Shown here piece after piece: positions 35,888 through 44,495 of a stretch of DNA of 64,000 nt. The stretch comes from Qipengyuania intermedia (GTDB taxonomy: Bacteria > Pseudomonadota > Alphaproteobacteria > Sphingomonadales > Sphingomonadaceae), in contig NZ_JAIGNS010000001.1 in assembly GCF_019711615.1 (NCBI RefSeq), forward strand, positions 186,001-250,000, read 5' to 3'. A program made the position numbers and the translations under genes. The notes beneath the pieces were generated by a model, which saw nothing but the letters and a program-made list of their open reading frames with translations, was not told the origin of the DNA and did not search any database. Position 1 is the stretch's first letter; the number at the start of each line of letters is the position of its first letter.

Positions 35888-36554
35888 ACGCAAGTGCCGC
35901 GTCGCTGACGAAGGCGTTGGTCTTGCGCTCCTGACCGAAAGTGCTGGTCGGGCCGTGGCCCGGGATGAACGTCACGTCGTCGCCAAGCGGCCAGAGCTTC
36001 TGCGTGATCGCGTCGATCAGGTCCTGGTGGTTGCCCATGGGGAAATCGGTACGCCCGATGCTGCCCTGGAACAGGACGTCGCCCACGATGGCAAATTTGC
36101 TCGGCCGGTTGAAGAAGACCACGTGGCCGGGCGTGTGGCCAGGACAGTGAATGACTTCGAGTTCCAGCTCGCCAACAGTGACGGTGTCCCCGTCTTCCAG
36201 CCAGCGGTCCGGTTCGAAAACCTGGCTGTTCATGCCGTAGCGCGCGCCGTCCTCCTCCAGCCGGCTGATCCAGAACCGGTCAGCCTCCTGCGGCCCTTCA
36301 ATCGGCAGGCCGAGCTCCTTGGCCAGTACGCCCGCTTCGCCGCAATGGTCCATGTGGCCATGCGTGATGAGGATCTTTTCCAGTTCCACCCCGGTCTTGG
36401 CGACCGCTGCCTTCAGCTTGTCGAGATCCCCGCCCGGATCGATCAAGGCACCCTTGTTGGTCTTGGTGCACCAGATCAGCGAGCAGTTCTGCTGGAGCGG
36501 CGTTACCGGCACGATGCCGGCTTTCATCGGGGGCTGATTGGGCGTGTCGGTCAT
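35886..36554 (-). CDS. MBL-fold hydrolase, glyoxalase II-like
   Basis: A 222-residue metallo-beta-lactamase-fold protein. The metal motif THGHMDH supplies H65, H67, D69 and H70; CPGHTPGHVVF holds the next His and VGDVLFQGSIGRTD the bridging Asp. Architecture matches the YcbL/GloB-like group (thioester hydrolases). Convergent with the MAPEG gene; both families use glutathione or its thioesters, but a functional link is only suggestive. Confidence 0.88.
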   Translation of the reverse strand: MTDTPNQPPMKAGIVPVTPLQQNCSLIWCTKTNKGALIDPGGDLDKLKAAVAKTGVELEKILITHGHMDHCGEAGVLAKELGLPIEGPQEADRFWISRLEEDGARYGMNSQVFEPDRWLEDGDTVTVGELELEVIHCPGHTPGHVVFFNRPSKFAIVGDVLFQGSIGRTDFPMGNHQDLIDAITQKLWPLGDDVTFIPGHGPTSTFGQERKTNAFVSDAALA

Positions 36555-36683
36555 AATGGCGAGATGGCTGTAGCGGCGAGGGATTGCAAGTTTCCGTGAA
36601 GCGCCGCCACTGTGGCGATTGCTGCCGGTCTGGCGACGTGCGAATAGACGTTCGATTGCTACAGTTTATCGGGAGCGTTCGGG

Positions 36684-37835
36684 TTGGAACACATGATCGA
36701 ATATGGCGACTACATGCCGCATGGCATGTGCCTTCTGTGGGAGCCGTGGCTGGTTATCTTGTGGGCTGGATCGGACTTGCTGATCTTCCTTTCCTATACC
36801 GCAATTCCGATCGCCTTGCTGACCGTGCTTCGCAAGCGTGAGGACGTCCCCCACGCTGGCCTTGTAACACTCTTCGCATCGTTCATCCTGCTATGCGGCC
36901 TGACCCATCTGCTTGGCATCGTGACCCTGTGGTTTCCGATTTATCCGTGGGTCGGATGGGTCAAGTTGGCGACGGGACTGGTATCGATGACGACCGCCGC
37001 AGTCCTCTTCAAGCTAATCCCTACGCTGGTCAATTTTCCATCGCCGGCGAGGATGCAGGAAGCAAACCAGAGACTACGTGACGAGATTGCCGCACATGAA
37101 CGCACGCTCGCCTCGCTCGAGAAAAAGGTGGAGGAACGCACCCGCGAATTGACGGCCGCCAACACGACCCTTGCCATTCAGACCCGCGAAGCGGTGCATC
37201 GCAGCGGCAACCTGCTTTCCGTTGTCACGTCGCTTGCGGTGCAGACGGCCAAAGGGCGCCAGAAGACCGAAGAATTCCTTGATATTTTCGTCGCGCGCCT
37301 GCGGGCCCTGTCCAGCGCAACGCGATCCATTGAACGAAAAAACGAAGCATCGATCTCGTTGGGCACAGTAATCGACGAAAGCCTTCGGGTGCTGGAAGAG
37401 ACCTACGGCGAACGCTTCGCCTATGCCGGGCCAGAGCTGGTCATCAACCCCGAGGCCGCCCAGCAAATCAGCCTCGCGATGCACGAGTTGGCAACGAATT
37501 CGCAGAAATACAGCCTCTCGGTTTCCGAGGCTGCACATGTCGAAGTGAGTTGGTCCATCGAGAGCGGCAAGTTCGACCTGAGTTGGCGTGAATACGGTAT
37601 GCCGGTGTTACAGTCGGACGACCTGCTCAGGCCGGAGGGTTTCGGCACAAAACTTCTGACGAGGGTTATTCCCACCATGCTGAGAGGCGAAGCCAGTCGG
37701 ACCTTCGAACAGGGTGGGCTTGTCTACCGGCTCTCAGTCCCTCTCGAGGCTGTTATCGCAGAACAGGATCAGGGCGATTCCGATCGAATGGCGGCACGGA
37801 TCGTGGACGAAACCTTTGGAATCGATCCGGCCTAG
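36684..37835 (+). CDS. HWE-family histidine kinase with ETR1-like ethylene-binding-type membrane domain
   Basis: A 383-residue inner-membrane sensor kinase. Residues about 20-115 form three membrane helices. D31, Y38, P42, I68, C71 and H75 line up with ETR1 D25, Y32, P36, I62, C65 and H69 at a constant offset of 6; C65/H69 bind the copper that holds ethylene in plants and in Synechocystis Etr1. A coiled coil (about 122-160) leads to the kinase: phospho-acceptor H172 in H-x3-N, N-box HELATN at 267-272 and W301-x-E303, the defining H, W and E of the HWE family. There is no receiver domain and no adjacent response regulator. The start is TTG at 36684 (GGGAG 8 bases upstream); ATG at 36693 is an alternative. 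Confidence 0.85.
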   Translation: MEHMIEYGDYMPHGMCLLWEPWLVILWAGSDLLIFLSYTAIPIALLTVLRKREDVPHAGLVTLFASFILLCGLTHLLGIVTLWFPIYPWVGWVKLATGLVSMTTAAVLFKLIPTLVNFPSPARMQEANQRLRDEIAAHERTLASLEKKVEERTRELTAANTTLAIQTREAVHRSGNLLSVVTSLAVQTAKGRQKTEEFLDIFVARLRALSSATRSIERKNEASISLGTVIDESLRVLEETYGERFAYAGPELVINPEAAQQISLAMHELATNSQKYSLSVSEAAHVEVSWSIESGKFDLSWREYGMPVLQSDDLLRPEGFGTKLLTRVIPTMLRGEASRTFEQGGLVYRLSVPLEAVIAEQDQGDSDRMAARIVDETFGIDPA

Positions 37836-37877
37836 AGAACGTAATCCTAAACACCGGTGGGGCATCCGGGTCGGATA

Positions 37878-38519
37878 TCAAACCCTGCCTCCCTTCCAAA
37901 CCACACGTCCGATGACCTCGACCTCGTCGCGGGCGAGTTCGATCGGTGCATAGGCGTCGTTCGCACTTATCAGGGTGATGCGCCCAGGCGCGCTGGCCTG
38001 GACCTGTTTGACGTGCAGCACGTCGCCGATGCGCACGACATGAATGCCCTCGCCCGCGCGCTTGTTGCGGTCGACGAAGATCTCGTCCCCGCTGCGAAGG
38101 GTCGGCTCCATGCTGTCGCCTTCCACGCGGATCGCGGACAAATCGGCGCCCTCCAGACCCATTTCGCGCAACCAGCGGCGCGAGAAGCGGAAGCTGTCGA
38201 AGGATATTTCCTCTGCCGAAACGGCGCCAGGACCGGCTGACGCGTCGAGAGCAAGGCGGGGAACGGCCAGAAAGTCGTCCGATTCGCGTGGCCGCGCAAG
38301 GTCCCGATCCGCCCCCAACTCCACTTCCCCGACACCGAAGAATTCCGCCAACTTGCGCCGGTCCTGTTCCTCCAGCCTGCGCGGGCTGCCCTTGCGTACG
38401 AATTGCTGCAAGTAACTGGGATTACGCCCCAACATAGACGAAAGAGCCGACAGGCTCGCGCGGTTCGATTCCGCCAATTCGACCAGTCGCGCCCGGTCCG
38501 CGCTGAGTTTTTCCGCCAT
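37878..38519 (-). CDS. S24-family (LexA/CI-like) repressor
   Basis: A 213-residue repressor. The N-terminal helical region (LVELAESNRASLSALSSMLG, then NPSYLQQFVRKG) is an XRE-like helix-turn-helix. The C-terminal S24 peptidase domain has S136 in VEGDSMEPTL and K171 in VLHVKQVQ, the Ser-Lys dyad. An Ala-Gly pair at 95-96 is a possible self-cleavage site. AAGGAG 8 bases upstream fixes the ATG at 38519 rather than a longer frame. It is divergent from two small genes across operator-like repeats, a layout like a phage CI/Cro switch, but no other phage genes are present. Confidence 0.88.
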   Translation of the reverse strand: MAEKLSADRARLVELAESNRASLSALSSMLGRNPSYLQQFVRKGSPRRLEEQDRRKLAEFFGVGEVELGADRDLARPRESDDFLAVPRLALDASAGPGAVSAEEISFDSFRFSRRWLREMGLEGADLSAIRVEGDSMEPTLRSGDEIFVDRNKRAGEGIHVVRIGDVLHVKQVQASAPGRITLISANDAYAPIELARDEVEVIGRVVWKGGRV

Positions 38520-38530
38520 CCTTAACTCCT

Positions 38531-38551
38531 TGCCAACTCTCGTGATTGGCA
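38531..38551. promoter_or_regulatory. Inverted repeat in the S24 repressor leader
   Basis: TGCCAA and TTGGCA arms around a 9-base centre, 12 bases upstream of the repressor start codon. It could be an operator or an mRNA hairpin just before the ribosome-binding site. Confidence 0.35.
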
Positions 38552-38588
38552 CAAATCCGCACTTCCCGAAGAACTCGCCAGAGAAAAT

Positions 38589-38623
38589 TCCTATAGCATA
38601 GGATTTTTCCTAGACAAGTAGGA
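38589..38623. promoter_or_regulatory. Two operator-like repeats overlapping a leftward promoter
   Basis: Repeat 1 is TCCTAT-AGC-ATAGGA (38589-38603); repeat 2 is TCCTA-N6-TAGGA (38608-38623 with flanks). On the minus strand TTGTCT (38612-38617) and TATAGG (38590-38595), 16 bases apart, make a promoter candidate for the S24 repressor whose -35 and -10 fall inside repeats 2 and 1. This suggests autoregulation. Confidence 0.5.
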
Positions 38624-38695
38624 TTTCGACTGGAACGAATAGGGAACACGGCGAGCGATTCGTCATTCCGGACAGCCAAAAGGGGAGCACCGCAC

Positions 38696-38911
38696 ATGCT
38701 GATTCGATCCATCGAGAAGTTCCTTCGCACCCACGAGATGCCGCCGACGAAGTTCGGCCGGCTCGCGGCACGCGATCCCCGCTTCGTCCTTGATCTCAGG
38801 ATGGGTCGCGAGCCGCGCAGCGGAACCGAAGCGCGCATCCGCGGCTTCATGACGGGCTTCGAGGCTGCGCGCGGCGAAGGTCCTGCAAAGGAGGCGGCGC
38901 ATGTCGGCTGA
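38696..38911 (+). CDS. Small Cro-sized protein, possible DNA-binding
   Basis: A 71-residue basic protein. IEKFLRTHEMPPTKFGRLAA, then DPRFVLDLRMGREPRSGTEA, looks like a degenerate helix-turn-helix: helix, turn at MPPTKFG, recognition-like helix, then the RxGR segment. I have no firm family name. AAGGGGAG lies about 10 bases upstream of the ATG. It is divergent from the S24 repressor and overlaps the next gene by 11 bases, so the pair is co-translated. Confidence 0.65.
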   Translation: MLIRSIEKFLRTHEMPPTKFGRLAARDPRFVLDLRMGREPRSGTEARIRGFMTGFEAARGEGPAKEAAHVG

Positions 38912-39260
38912 ATGCAAACCTCCGCGAAAGAAACTTGTCCGTCCGCGCCGCAGTTCGGGCGATCGCCTGCGGGACGCCCTGATCGCGCTTGGCGAACATC
39001 AAGGGCAAGTCCTGACGCACACGGAGAAAGCGTGGGCGAGCATTACCTTCGCAGGCACGCGGCACAGCCTCTCCCTCCTCTTCCCTGGCGAAGATGCGGT
39101 GGAAGCGGGCGAACGTTTTATCGCCGCCCTGCCCGACCATGAATTCATGCTAGCAGGCCAGCTGGTCGCCGATGCCGGGGTGAGCGAGGTCGATCACCGG
39201 ATCATGCCCGACTCCCGGCTGGTCGTTCAGTGCGAACTGCTCCTGCTCGAGGACGCCTGA
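38901..39260 (+). CDS. Conserved-looking hypothetical protein
   Basis: A 119-residue protein with a basic N-terminus (KPPRKKLVRPRRSSGDRLRDAL) and a mixed alpha/beta body (SITFAGTRHSLSLLFPGEDAVEAGERF...). No cysteine-rich motif, signal peptide or membrane helix. I do not recognise it. Its start overlaps the small Cro-sized gene, so it belongs to the same short operon under the likely control of the S24 repressor. Confidence 0.65.
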   Translation: MSAECKPPRKKLVRPRRSSGDRLRDALIALGEHQGQVLTHTEKAWASITFAGTRHSLSLLFPGEDAVEAGERFIAALPDHEFMLAGQLVADAGVSEVDHRIMPDSRLVVQCELLLLEDA

Positions 39261-40199
39261 TCAGTAACCGGCGGCAAGGTCCATCTGCGGAGTGACCGGC
39301 TCGCCCTTCCGCCACCGTTCGAGATTTTCGACGAACCTGTCGGCGCTGCGCTGGAACATTTTGGTCTGCGCGCGGCCCGACAGGTGCATGGTCACCTGCG
39401 CATTTTCCAGGTCCCACAGCGGGTGATCCTCGGGCAATGGCTCCGGATTCGTCACGTCGAGCAAGGCGGCTTCGATCTTCTTCGCCTGCAACGCCTCGAC
39501 GAGCGCATCCTGTTCGACCACATCGCCGCGCGCGATATTCACCAGCACCGCATTGGGCCGCATGGCCGCGAGTTCGGCCGCGCCGATCATGCCCTTGGTT
39601 TCGTCGGTGGACGGCACCGCAAGGATCACCCAGTCGAACTCGCCGAGCTTCTCGCGCCATTCGCCGGGGCGCAAATTGCCCTCCCCACCCGAACGACGCA
39701 CTGGCACCACCGTCATGTCGAACGCCTCGAGCCGGGTCTTGATAAGCCCGCCAATCGCGCCGAGGCCGAGCAGGAGCACGCGCTCCCCTGAAAGCTCGCG
39801 CTTGCCGGGGCTGTCGAGCAGCCAGTCGTGCCGCTCCTGCGCGCGCACCACCTCGCGGTACCCCTTGGCATGGGCCAGCATCAGCATGACGACATATTCG
39901 GCAATGGTGATGGCGTTGATGCCCACGCCATTCGTGACCGTGACCCCGCGCTCCTGCAGGAGGTTCAGCGGCATGAAGTCGAGGCCCGCGTAGATCGAGT
40001 TCAGCCACTTGAGATTGGTCGCGGCCTTCGCGATCTCGATCATCGGCTCCTTGTCGTTGAGGTCGAACCAGCCGATCTCGGCCTCGGGCGCCATTTCCAG
40101 CGCCTGTTCCTTGGTCATGAACCATAGCGGCTCGACCCATTCGGGCAGGCGCGGCTCCACCAGCGGGCGAATCAGGGCGGACATCACGGCTTTTGTCAT
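39261..40199 (-). CDS. NAD(P)-dependent D-2-hydroxyacid dehydrogenase
   Basis: A 312-residue dehydrogenase. The Rossmann glycine motif is VLLLGLGAIGGLI near residue 138, with the NAD-binding NAVLVNIARGDVVEQDALVEAL block carrying the conserved Arg and PEPLPEDHPLW following. The active-site His position reads MHLSGRAQ, differing from the usual H-xxx-T. Substrate not predictable (glyoxylate/hydroxypyruvate reductase-like). I chose the ATG at 40199 with GAGGAG upstream. Confidence 0.87.
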   Translation of the reverse strand: MTKAVMSALIRPLVEPRLPEWVEPLWFMTKEQALEMAPEAEIGWFDLNDKEPMIEIAKAATNLKWLNSIYAGLDFMPLNLLQERGVTVTNGVGINAITIAEYVVMLMLAHAKGYREVVRAQERHDWLLDSPGKRELSGERVLLLGLGAIGGLIKTRLEAFDMTVVPVRRSGGEGNLRPGEWREKLGEFDWVILAVPSTDETKGMIGAAELAAMRPNAVLVNIARGDVVEQDALVEALQAKKIEAALLDVTNPEPLPEDHPLWDLENAQVTMHLSGRAQTKMFQRSADRFVENLERWRKGEPVTPQMDLAAGY

Positions 40200-40239
40200 C
40201 GGGGGACTCTCCTCTTGCCGATAAGTCCCTAACCGCAAC

Positions 40240-41688
40240 TTAGCCCAGCTTCCACTCCCAGCCGAGCGGATCGCCGTCCATCACCTCGACGCCCTTGGCG
40301 GCGAGGGTGGCGCGGATGGCATCGGAAGTCGCGTAATCCTTCGCGACCTTGGCTTCCTTGCGGCGGATGAGTTCCGCTTCGATTTCGGCCTCGGTGACCT
40401 CGGCCGAGGCGGGACGGATGCGAAGGTCTTCGCGAGTGAGATCGAACAGGTCGAGGCCGAGCACGCGGTCCATGTCCTCGATCACGGCACGCTTCACCCC
40501 GCCGTCGACTTTCTTGACCGCCAGCGCCTCTTCCAAAGCGACCAAAGCGATCGAGGTGTTGAGATCGTCGGACACGGCGGCGGCGAATTTCTCGCGCATG
40601 GGTGCGAACTTCTGGTGCGAGGGATCGCCAGCCATCTCGCCCTTCAGGCGTTCGACCTGCATCACGATGCGCTTCAATCGCGTGAGCGCGGCGCCCAGCC
40701 CTTCCCAACTGAACTCCAGTTCGCTGCGGTAATGCGCCTGCAGGCACATCATGCGGTAGGCTAGCGGGTGGTAGCCCTTGTCGATCAGCAGCTGCAGGCG
40801 CAGGAACTCGCCCGAGCTTTTCGACATCTTTCCCGACCGTTCGACGAGGAAGTTGTTGTGCATCCAGATGCGCGCGCCGCTGTTTTCGGCCTCGCTTAAG
40901 CCGCCGGTGCAGCAATGCGCCTGGTTCTGCGCGATTTCGTTCGGGTGATGGATTTCGCGGTGGTCGATCCCGCCCGTGTGAATGTCGAAGGGGAAGCCGA
41001 GGAGCTTTCCGCCCATGACCGAGCATTCGAGATGCCAGCCCGGCGCGCCCTTGCCCCAGGGTGACTCCCATTCCATCTGGCGCTTTTCGCCAGCAGGCGT
41101 CTTGCGCCAGATCGCGAAGTCGGCCGCGTTGCGCTTGCCCTCGACCGTATCGATGCGGCCTTCACCTTCTTCGGTGACAGCGCGGGCAAGCTTGCCATAA
41201 TCCTGGATGGTGGAGACGTCGAAATAGAGCCCGCTATCGAGTTCGTAGCAGTGCTTGTCCGCGATGCCTTTCGCGAATTCGATCATCTCGTCGATGTAAT
41301 CGGTGGCGACCGACCACTTGGCCGGCTGGCGGATATTCAGCGCCTTCACATCGGCCCAATAGGCTTCCGTATAATGCTTCGCGATGTCCCAGATCGACTG
41401 CGCGCGCTCGGCAGCCATCTTCTCCATCTTGTCCTCGCCCTCGTCCGCATCGTCGGTCAGGTGGCCGACGTCGGTGATGTTGATGATGTGGGTGAGATCG
41501 TAACCCTTCCAGCTCAGCGTGCGGCCCAGCACGTCGGCAAAGACATAGGCGCGCATGTTGCCGATGTGGGGGTAATTGTAGACCGTCGGCCCGCAGGTGT
41601 AGACGCGCGCCTCGCCCGGGTGGACGGGGGTGAAGGTCTCGGTCTCGCGGGTGAGCGAGTTGAACAGCTTGAGCGGCGTTTCGGTCAT
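40240..41688 (-). CDS. cysS: Cysteinyl-tRNA synthetase
   Basis: Charges tRNA-Cys. From the ATG at 41688 (482 residues) the class I signatures are HIGN at 41-44 and KMSKS at 287-291. The zinc ligands of the family are C32 (TCGPTVY), C222 (HLECSVMG), H247 and E251. The frame stays open 12 codons upstream, but the conserved MTETPLKLFNS start is at 41688. Confidence 0.96.
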   Translation of the reverse strand: MTETPLKLFNSLTRETETFTPVHPGEARVYTCGPTVYNYPHIGNMRAYVFADVLGRTLSWKGYDLTHIINITDVGHLTDDADEGEDKMEKMAAERAQSIWDIAKHYTEAYWADVKALNIRQPAKWSVATDYIDEMIEFAKGIADKHCYELDSGLYFDVSTIQDYGKLARAVTEEGEGRIDTVEGKRNAADFAIWRKTPAGEKRQMEWESPWGKGAPGWHLECSVMGGKLLGFPFDIHTGGIDHREIHHPNEIAQNQAHCCTGGLSEAENSGARIWMHNNFLVERSGKMSKSSGEFLRLQLLIDKGYHPLAYRMMCLQAHYRSELEFSWEGLGAALTRLKRIVMQVERLKGEMAGDPSHQKFAPMREKFAAAVSDDLNTSIALVALEEALAVKKVDGGVKRAVIEDMDRVLGLDLFDLTREDLRIRPASAEVTEAEIEAELIRRKEAKVAKDYATSDAIRATLAAKGVEVMDGDPLGWEWKLG

Positions 41689-41714
41689 GCGCAGGCCATT
41701 AGGTCGCGGCGCGC

Positions 41715-42389
41715 TTACTGCCAACCCTCCCAGCGCACAGATTCGTCCAGCGGCGCACGTTTCACATCGAACCGGTTCACCGGCGCGTCCGGATCGCGGT
41801 AGCCGATGGCCATACCGCAGAAAAAGATGTGGTCATCGGGGATGTCGACCATCTCGCGCACCTGCGGGCTGTAGGCGGCCCAGGCTTCCTGCGCGCAGCT
41901 ATCGAGCCCTTCCTCGCGCAGCAGCAGCATGATGGTCTGCAGCCACATTCCGATATCGCTCCACTGCGGCGGCCCCATGTACTTGGGCGTGTGGACCAGC
42001 ATCAGCACCGGCGCCCCGAAGGCGCGGAAGTTGTTGGCGAACCACATGAGGCGCTTGGCCTTGTCCTCGCGTGTGATGCCGAGCGAGGCGTACATGTCCT
42101 CGCCCACGCCGAAGCGGCGCTCCTCGTAGGCCCCGTCAAGGTCATTGGGATAGATATCGTATTCGGGCTTGAGCGCCGCGCGTCCCTTGGGAAATTCCTG
42201 CGCCACCCGGTCGAAAAGCGCCTGCATCGGCTCGCCGGTGAGGATTACCGCGTTCCACGGCTGGACGTTGCCACCCGAAGGAGAGCGCTGCGCCTTTTCG
42301 AGCACGCGGGTCAGGGTTTCGCGGTCGACCGGCTGGTCCGTAAAGGCGCGGACAGAGCGGCGGGACTGGACGGCTTCAGTGGGTGTCAT
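41715..42389 (-). CDS. Nitroreductase family protein
   Basis: A 224-residue FMN-dependent nitroreductase with SRRSVRAFTDQPVD at the N-terminus, PSGGNVQPWNAV near residue 37, and the C-terminal block MAIGYRDPDAPVNRF. The physiological substrate is unknown. The start overlaps the small membrane gene upstream by 4 bases (ATGA), and cysS follows 26 bases later. It is a different subgroup from the RutE-like enzyme at 6169. Confidence 0.9.
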   Translation of the reverse strand: MTPTEAVQSRRSVRAFTDQPVDRETLTRVLEKAQRSPSGGNVQPWNAVILTGEPMQALFDRVAQEFPKGRAALKPEYDIYPNDLDGAYEERRFGVGEDMYASLGITREDKAKRLMWFANNFRAFGAPVLMLVHTPKYMGPPQWSDIGMWLQTIMLLLREEGLDSCAQEAWAAYSPQVREMVDIPDDHIFFCGMAIGYRDPDAPVNRFDVKRAPLDESVRWEGWQ

Positions 42390-42658
42390 GGGAGAAATGC
42401 CGCGATCATGAGGACAACACCGCTGGCTATTCCGATCATGCTGAGAACCCTTACCTTCTTGGCGGTTGCGTGAGCCGGTGGAGGATATGCCTCCAATTGC
42501 CGGCGCTCCTCGAAGTAAGCTTCGTCAGCGCCTTCCTTCAATTCGCGAAGCCGCCCCTGCCAACCCTCGACGCTGTGGACATCCTTTTCCGGTCGGCGGA
42601 AGCCCGACAGGGAGCCGAAGATCATCAGAATCCCGAGGAAAAACAGGCTCCAGTCCAT
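42386..42658 (-). CDS. Small two-helix membrane protein
   Basis: A 90-residue protein: an N-terminal membrane helix (WSLFFLGILMIFGSLSGF), a charged, helical middle (EGWQGRLRELKEGADEAYFE) and a C-terminal helix (VLSMIGIASGVVLMIAAFL). I do not recognise it. It starts directly after the cobT TAG and overlaps the nitroreductase start, so the three are very likely one transcript. Confidence 0.7.
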   Translation of the reverse strand: MDWSLFFLGILMIFGSLSGFRRPEKDVHSVEGWQGRLRELKEGADEAYFEERRQLEAYPPPAHATAKKVRVLSMIGIASGVVLMIAAFLP

Positions 42659-44485
42659 CTATTTCTCCACCTCGAACAGTCCCGCAAGCTGCTCGATAAT
42701 GGTGCCGCCGAGCTGTTCCACGTCCATTATCGTCACCGAGCGCTTGTAATAGCGGGTCACGTCATGGCCGATGCCGATGGCGGCGAGCTGGACGGGGCTT
42801 TGCTTCTCGATCCACTCGATCACCTTGCGCAGGTGTCCTTCGAGATAACCCGCCTGGTTTACGCTCAGCGTGCTGTCGTCGACCGGTGCGCCGTCGCTGA
42901 TGACCATGAGGATGCGGCGGTCTTCGGGGCGGGCGAGCAGGCGATTGTGCGCCCAGAGCAACGCCTCGCCGTCGATGTTTTCCTTCAGCAACCCCTCGCG
43001 CATCATCAGGCCGAGGTTGCGACGCGCGCGGCGCCAAGGCTCGTCGGCCTTTTTGTAGATGATGTGGCGCAGGTCGTTCAGGCGGCCCGGATCGGCGGGA
43101 CGGCCATCGGCGAGCCATGCCTCGCGTGACTGCCCACCCTTCCACGCGCGGGTGGTGAAGCCGAGAATTTCGGTCTTCACGCCGCAGCGTTCGAGCGTGC
43201 GCGCCATGATGTCGGCGCTGATTGCGGCGATGGAGATCGGCCGCCCGCGCATCGAGCCCGAATTGTCGATCAGCAGCGTGACGACCGTATCCTTGAACTC
43301 GGTATCGCGCTCCATCTTGTAGGAGAGCGCATGGCCGGGGCTCACGACCACGCGGGTGAGGCGCGCGGCATCCAAGAGGCCTTCTTCCTGGTCGAAATCC
43401 CAGCTGCGGTTCTGCTGCGCCATGAGGCGGCGCTGGAGGCGGTTGGCCAGCCGCGTGACGATGCCCTGCAGGCCCGCCAACTGGCTGTCGAGATAGGCGC
43501 GCAACCGGTCCAGTTCCTCGTGATCGCACAGCTCGGGCGCTTCGATGATCTCGTCGAACTTGTCGGTATAGGCGCGGTAATTGAAATCTTCTGGCAGGTC
43601 GGTCCACGGGCGGTTCGGGCGGACGGGCTGCATGCCCTCGCCCTCTTCGTCCGAGGGATCGCCGTCGGACATCTCCTGCTCGCCCTCGACGTCCTGATCG
43701 GCATCGCCATCTGCCTCGCCGTCGGTGACTTCGCCGCGAGCATCCGTTTCCTGTGGCTGGGCCTCGCCCTCGTCTTCCTCGTCGGTGTCCTGGTCTTCCT
43801 CGGGCGTATCGCCCTCGTCCTCGTCACCGTCCTCGCGGCCCTCGTCCTCTGGCATGTCGGGCAAGGTCAGTTCGAGGTGCCGGAGCATTTCCATCGTCAG
43901 GTCCTGGAAAGCGCGCTGGTCGTCGAGCGCCCCTGCAAGATCTTCCATATCGCTGCCGATCTTCGACAGGATATCCTCGCGCACCATGTCGACGCCGGCC
44001 TTCGCGCGCTCGGGGATGGCTTCGCCCGTCAGCGCCTCGCGCAGCATCAGGGAAAGCGCGGTCGGCAGCGGGACTTCGTTCGCCGCATCGGCGCGCGCGA
44101 TCGGATCGCTGGCTGTGCGCAGTTCGACCGCCGCGTCTAGATTGTCGCGAATGCCGGAGTAGCGCGTGCTGCCGATCGCCTCGTAGCGCACCTGCTCGAT
44201 CGCATCGTAGCAGGCGCGAGCGATCGGTTCGGGCGGCGCGCCGCGATTGTGCAGCGCTTCGTTATGATGGCGCAGGCGCAGCGCGAAGCTGTCGGCAAAG
44301 CCGCGCGCTTCCGTCGCCTGATCCTTGGGAAGAGTGCGACCGGGAAGCGGAACGCGGAAGTTCTTGCCCGACTGGCTCGGACTGTCCGCGCTCCACGCAA
44401 CCTCGACCTCCGGCTCCTGCGCCAGGGCGCGCGCGGTGCCGGTCAATGCCTGCTTGAAGCGGTCGAGGGGTGTCTGTTCGGTCAC
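42659..44485 (-). CDS. cobT: CobT-like cobaltochelatase subunit
   Basis: A 608-residue CobT, the vWA/MIDAS subunit of the aerobic cobaltochelatase CobNST, which with AAA+ CobS drives cobalt insertion into hydrogenobyrinate diamide. Seen: N-terminal domain to about 210, a long acidic Asp/Glu linker (about 215-290), and a C-terminal vWA domain with the [16 protein letters not shown] near residue 405 and a T/D-bearing loop SDGAP near 545. The start is GTG. No cobN, cobS or other cobalamin gene, and no B12 riboswitch, is visible in the window. Confidence 0.9.
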   Translation of the reverse strand: MTEQTPLDRFKQALTGTARALAQEPEVEVAWSADSPSQSGKNFRVPLPGRTLPKDQATEARGFADSFALRLRHHNEALHNRGAPPEPIARACYDAIEQVRYEAIGSTRYSGIRDNLDAAVELRTASDPIARADAANEVPLPTALSLMLREALTGEAIPERAKAGVDMVREDILSKIGSDMEDLAGALDDQRAFQDLTMEMLRHLELTLPDMPEDEGREDGDEDEGDTPEEDQDTDEEDEGEAQPQETDARGEVTDGEADGDADQDVEGEQEMSDGDPSDEEGEGMQPVRPNRPWTDLPEDFNYRAYTDKFDEIIEAPELCDHEELDRLRAYLDSQLAGLQGIVTRLANRLQRRLMAQQNRSWDFDQEEGLLDAARLTRVVVSPGHALSYKMERDTEFKDTVVTLLIDNSGSMRGRPISIAAISADIMARTLERCGVKTEILGFTTRAWKGGQSREAWLADGRPADPGRLNDLRHIIYKKADEPWRRARRNLGLMMREGLLKENIDGEALLWAHNRLLARPEDRRILMVISDGAPVDDSTLSVNQAGYLEGHLRKVIEWIEKQSPVQLAAIGIGHDVTRYYKRSVTIMDVEQLGGTIIEQLAGLFEVEK

Positions 44486-44495
44486 GTAAGCCTAG

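Noticed and set aside
38643..38667. GGAAC-N16-CATT upstream of the small Cro-sized gene as an EcfG promoter
   Set aside because: The -10 element reads CATT rather than CGTT, and a standard promoter and operator arrangement explains the region better.
44486..44495. Cobalamin riboswitch upstream of cobT
   Set aside because: Only 10 bases separate cobT from fsa and no B12-box-like structure is visible nearby.
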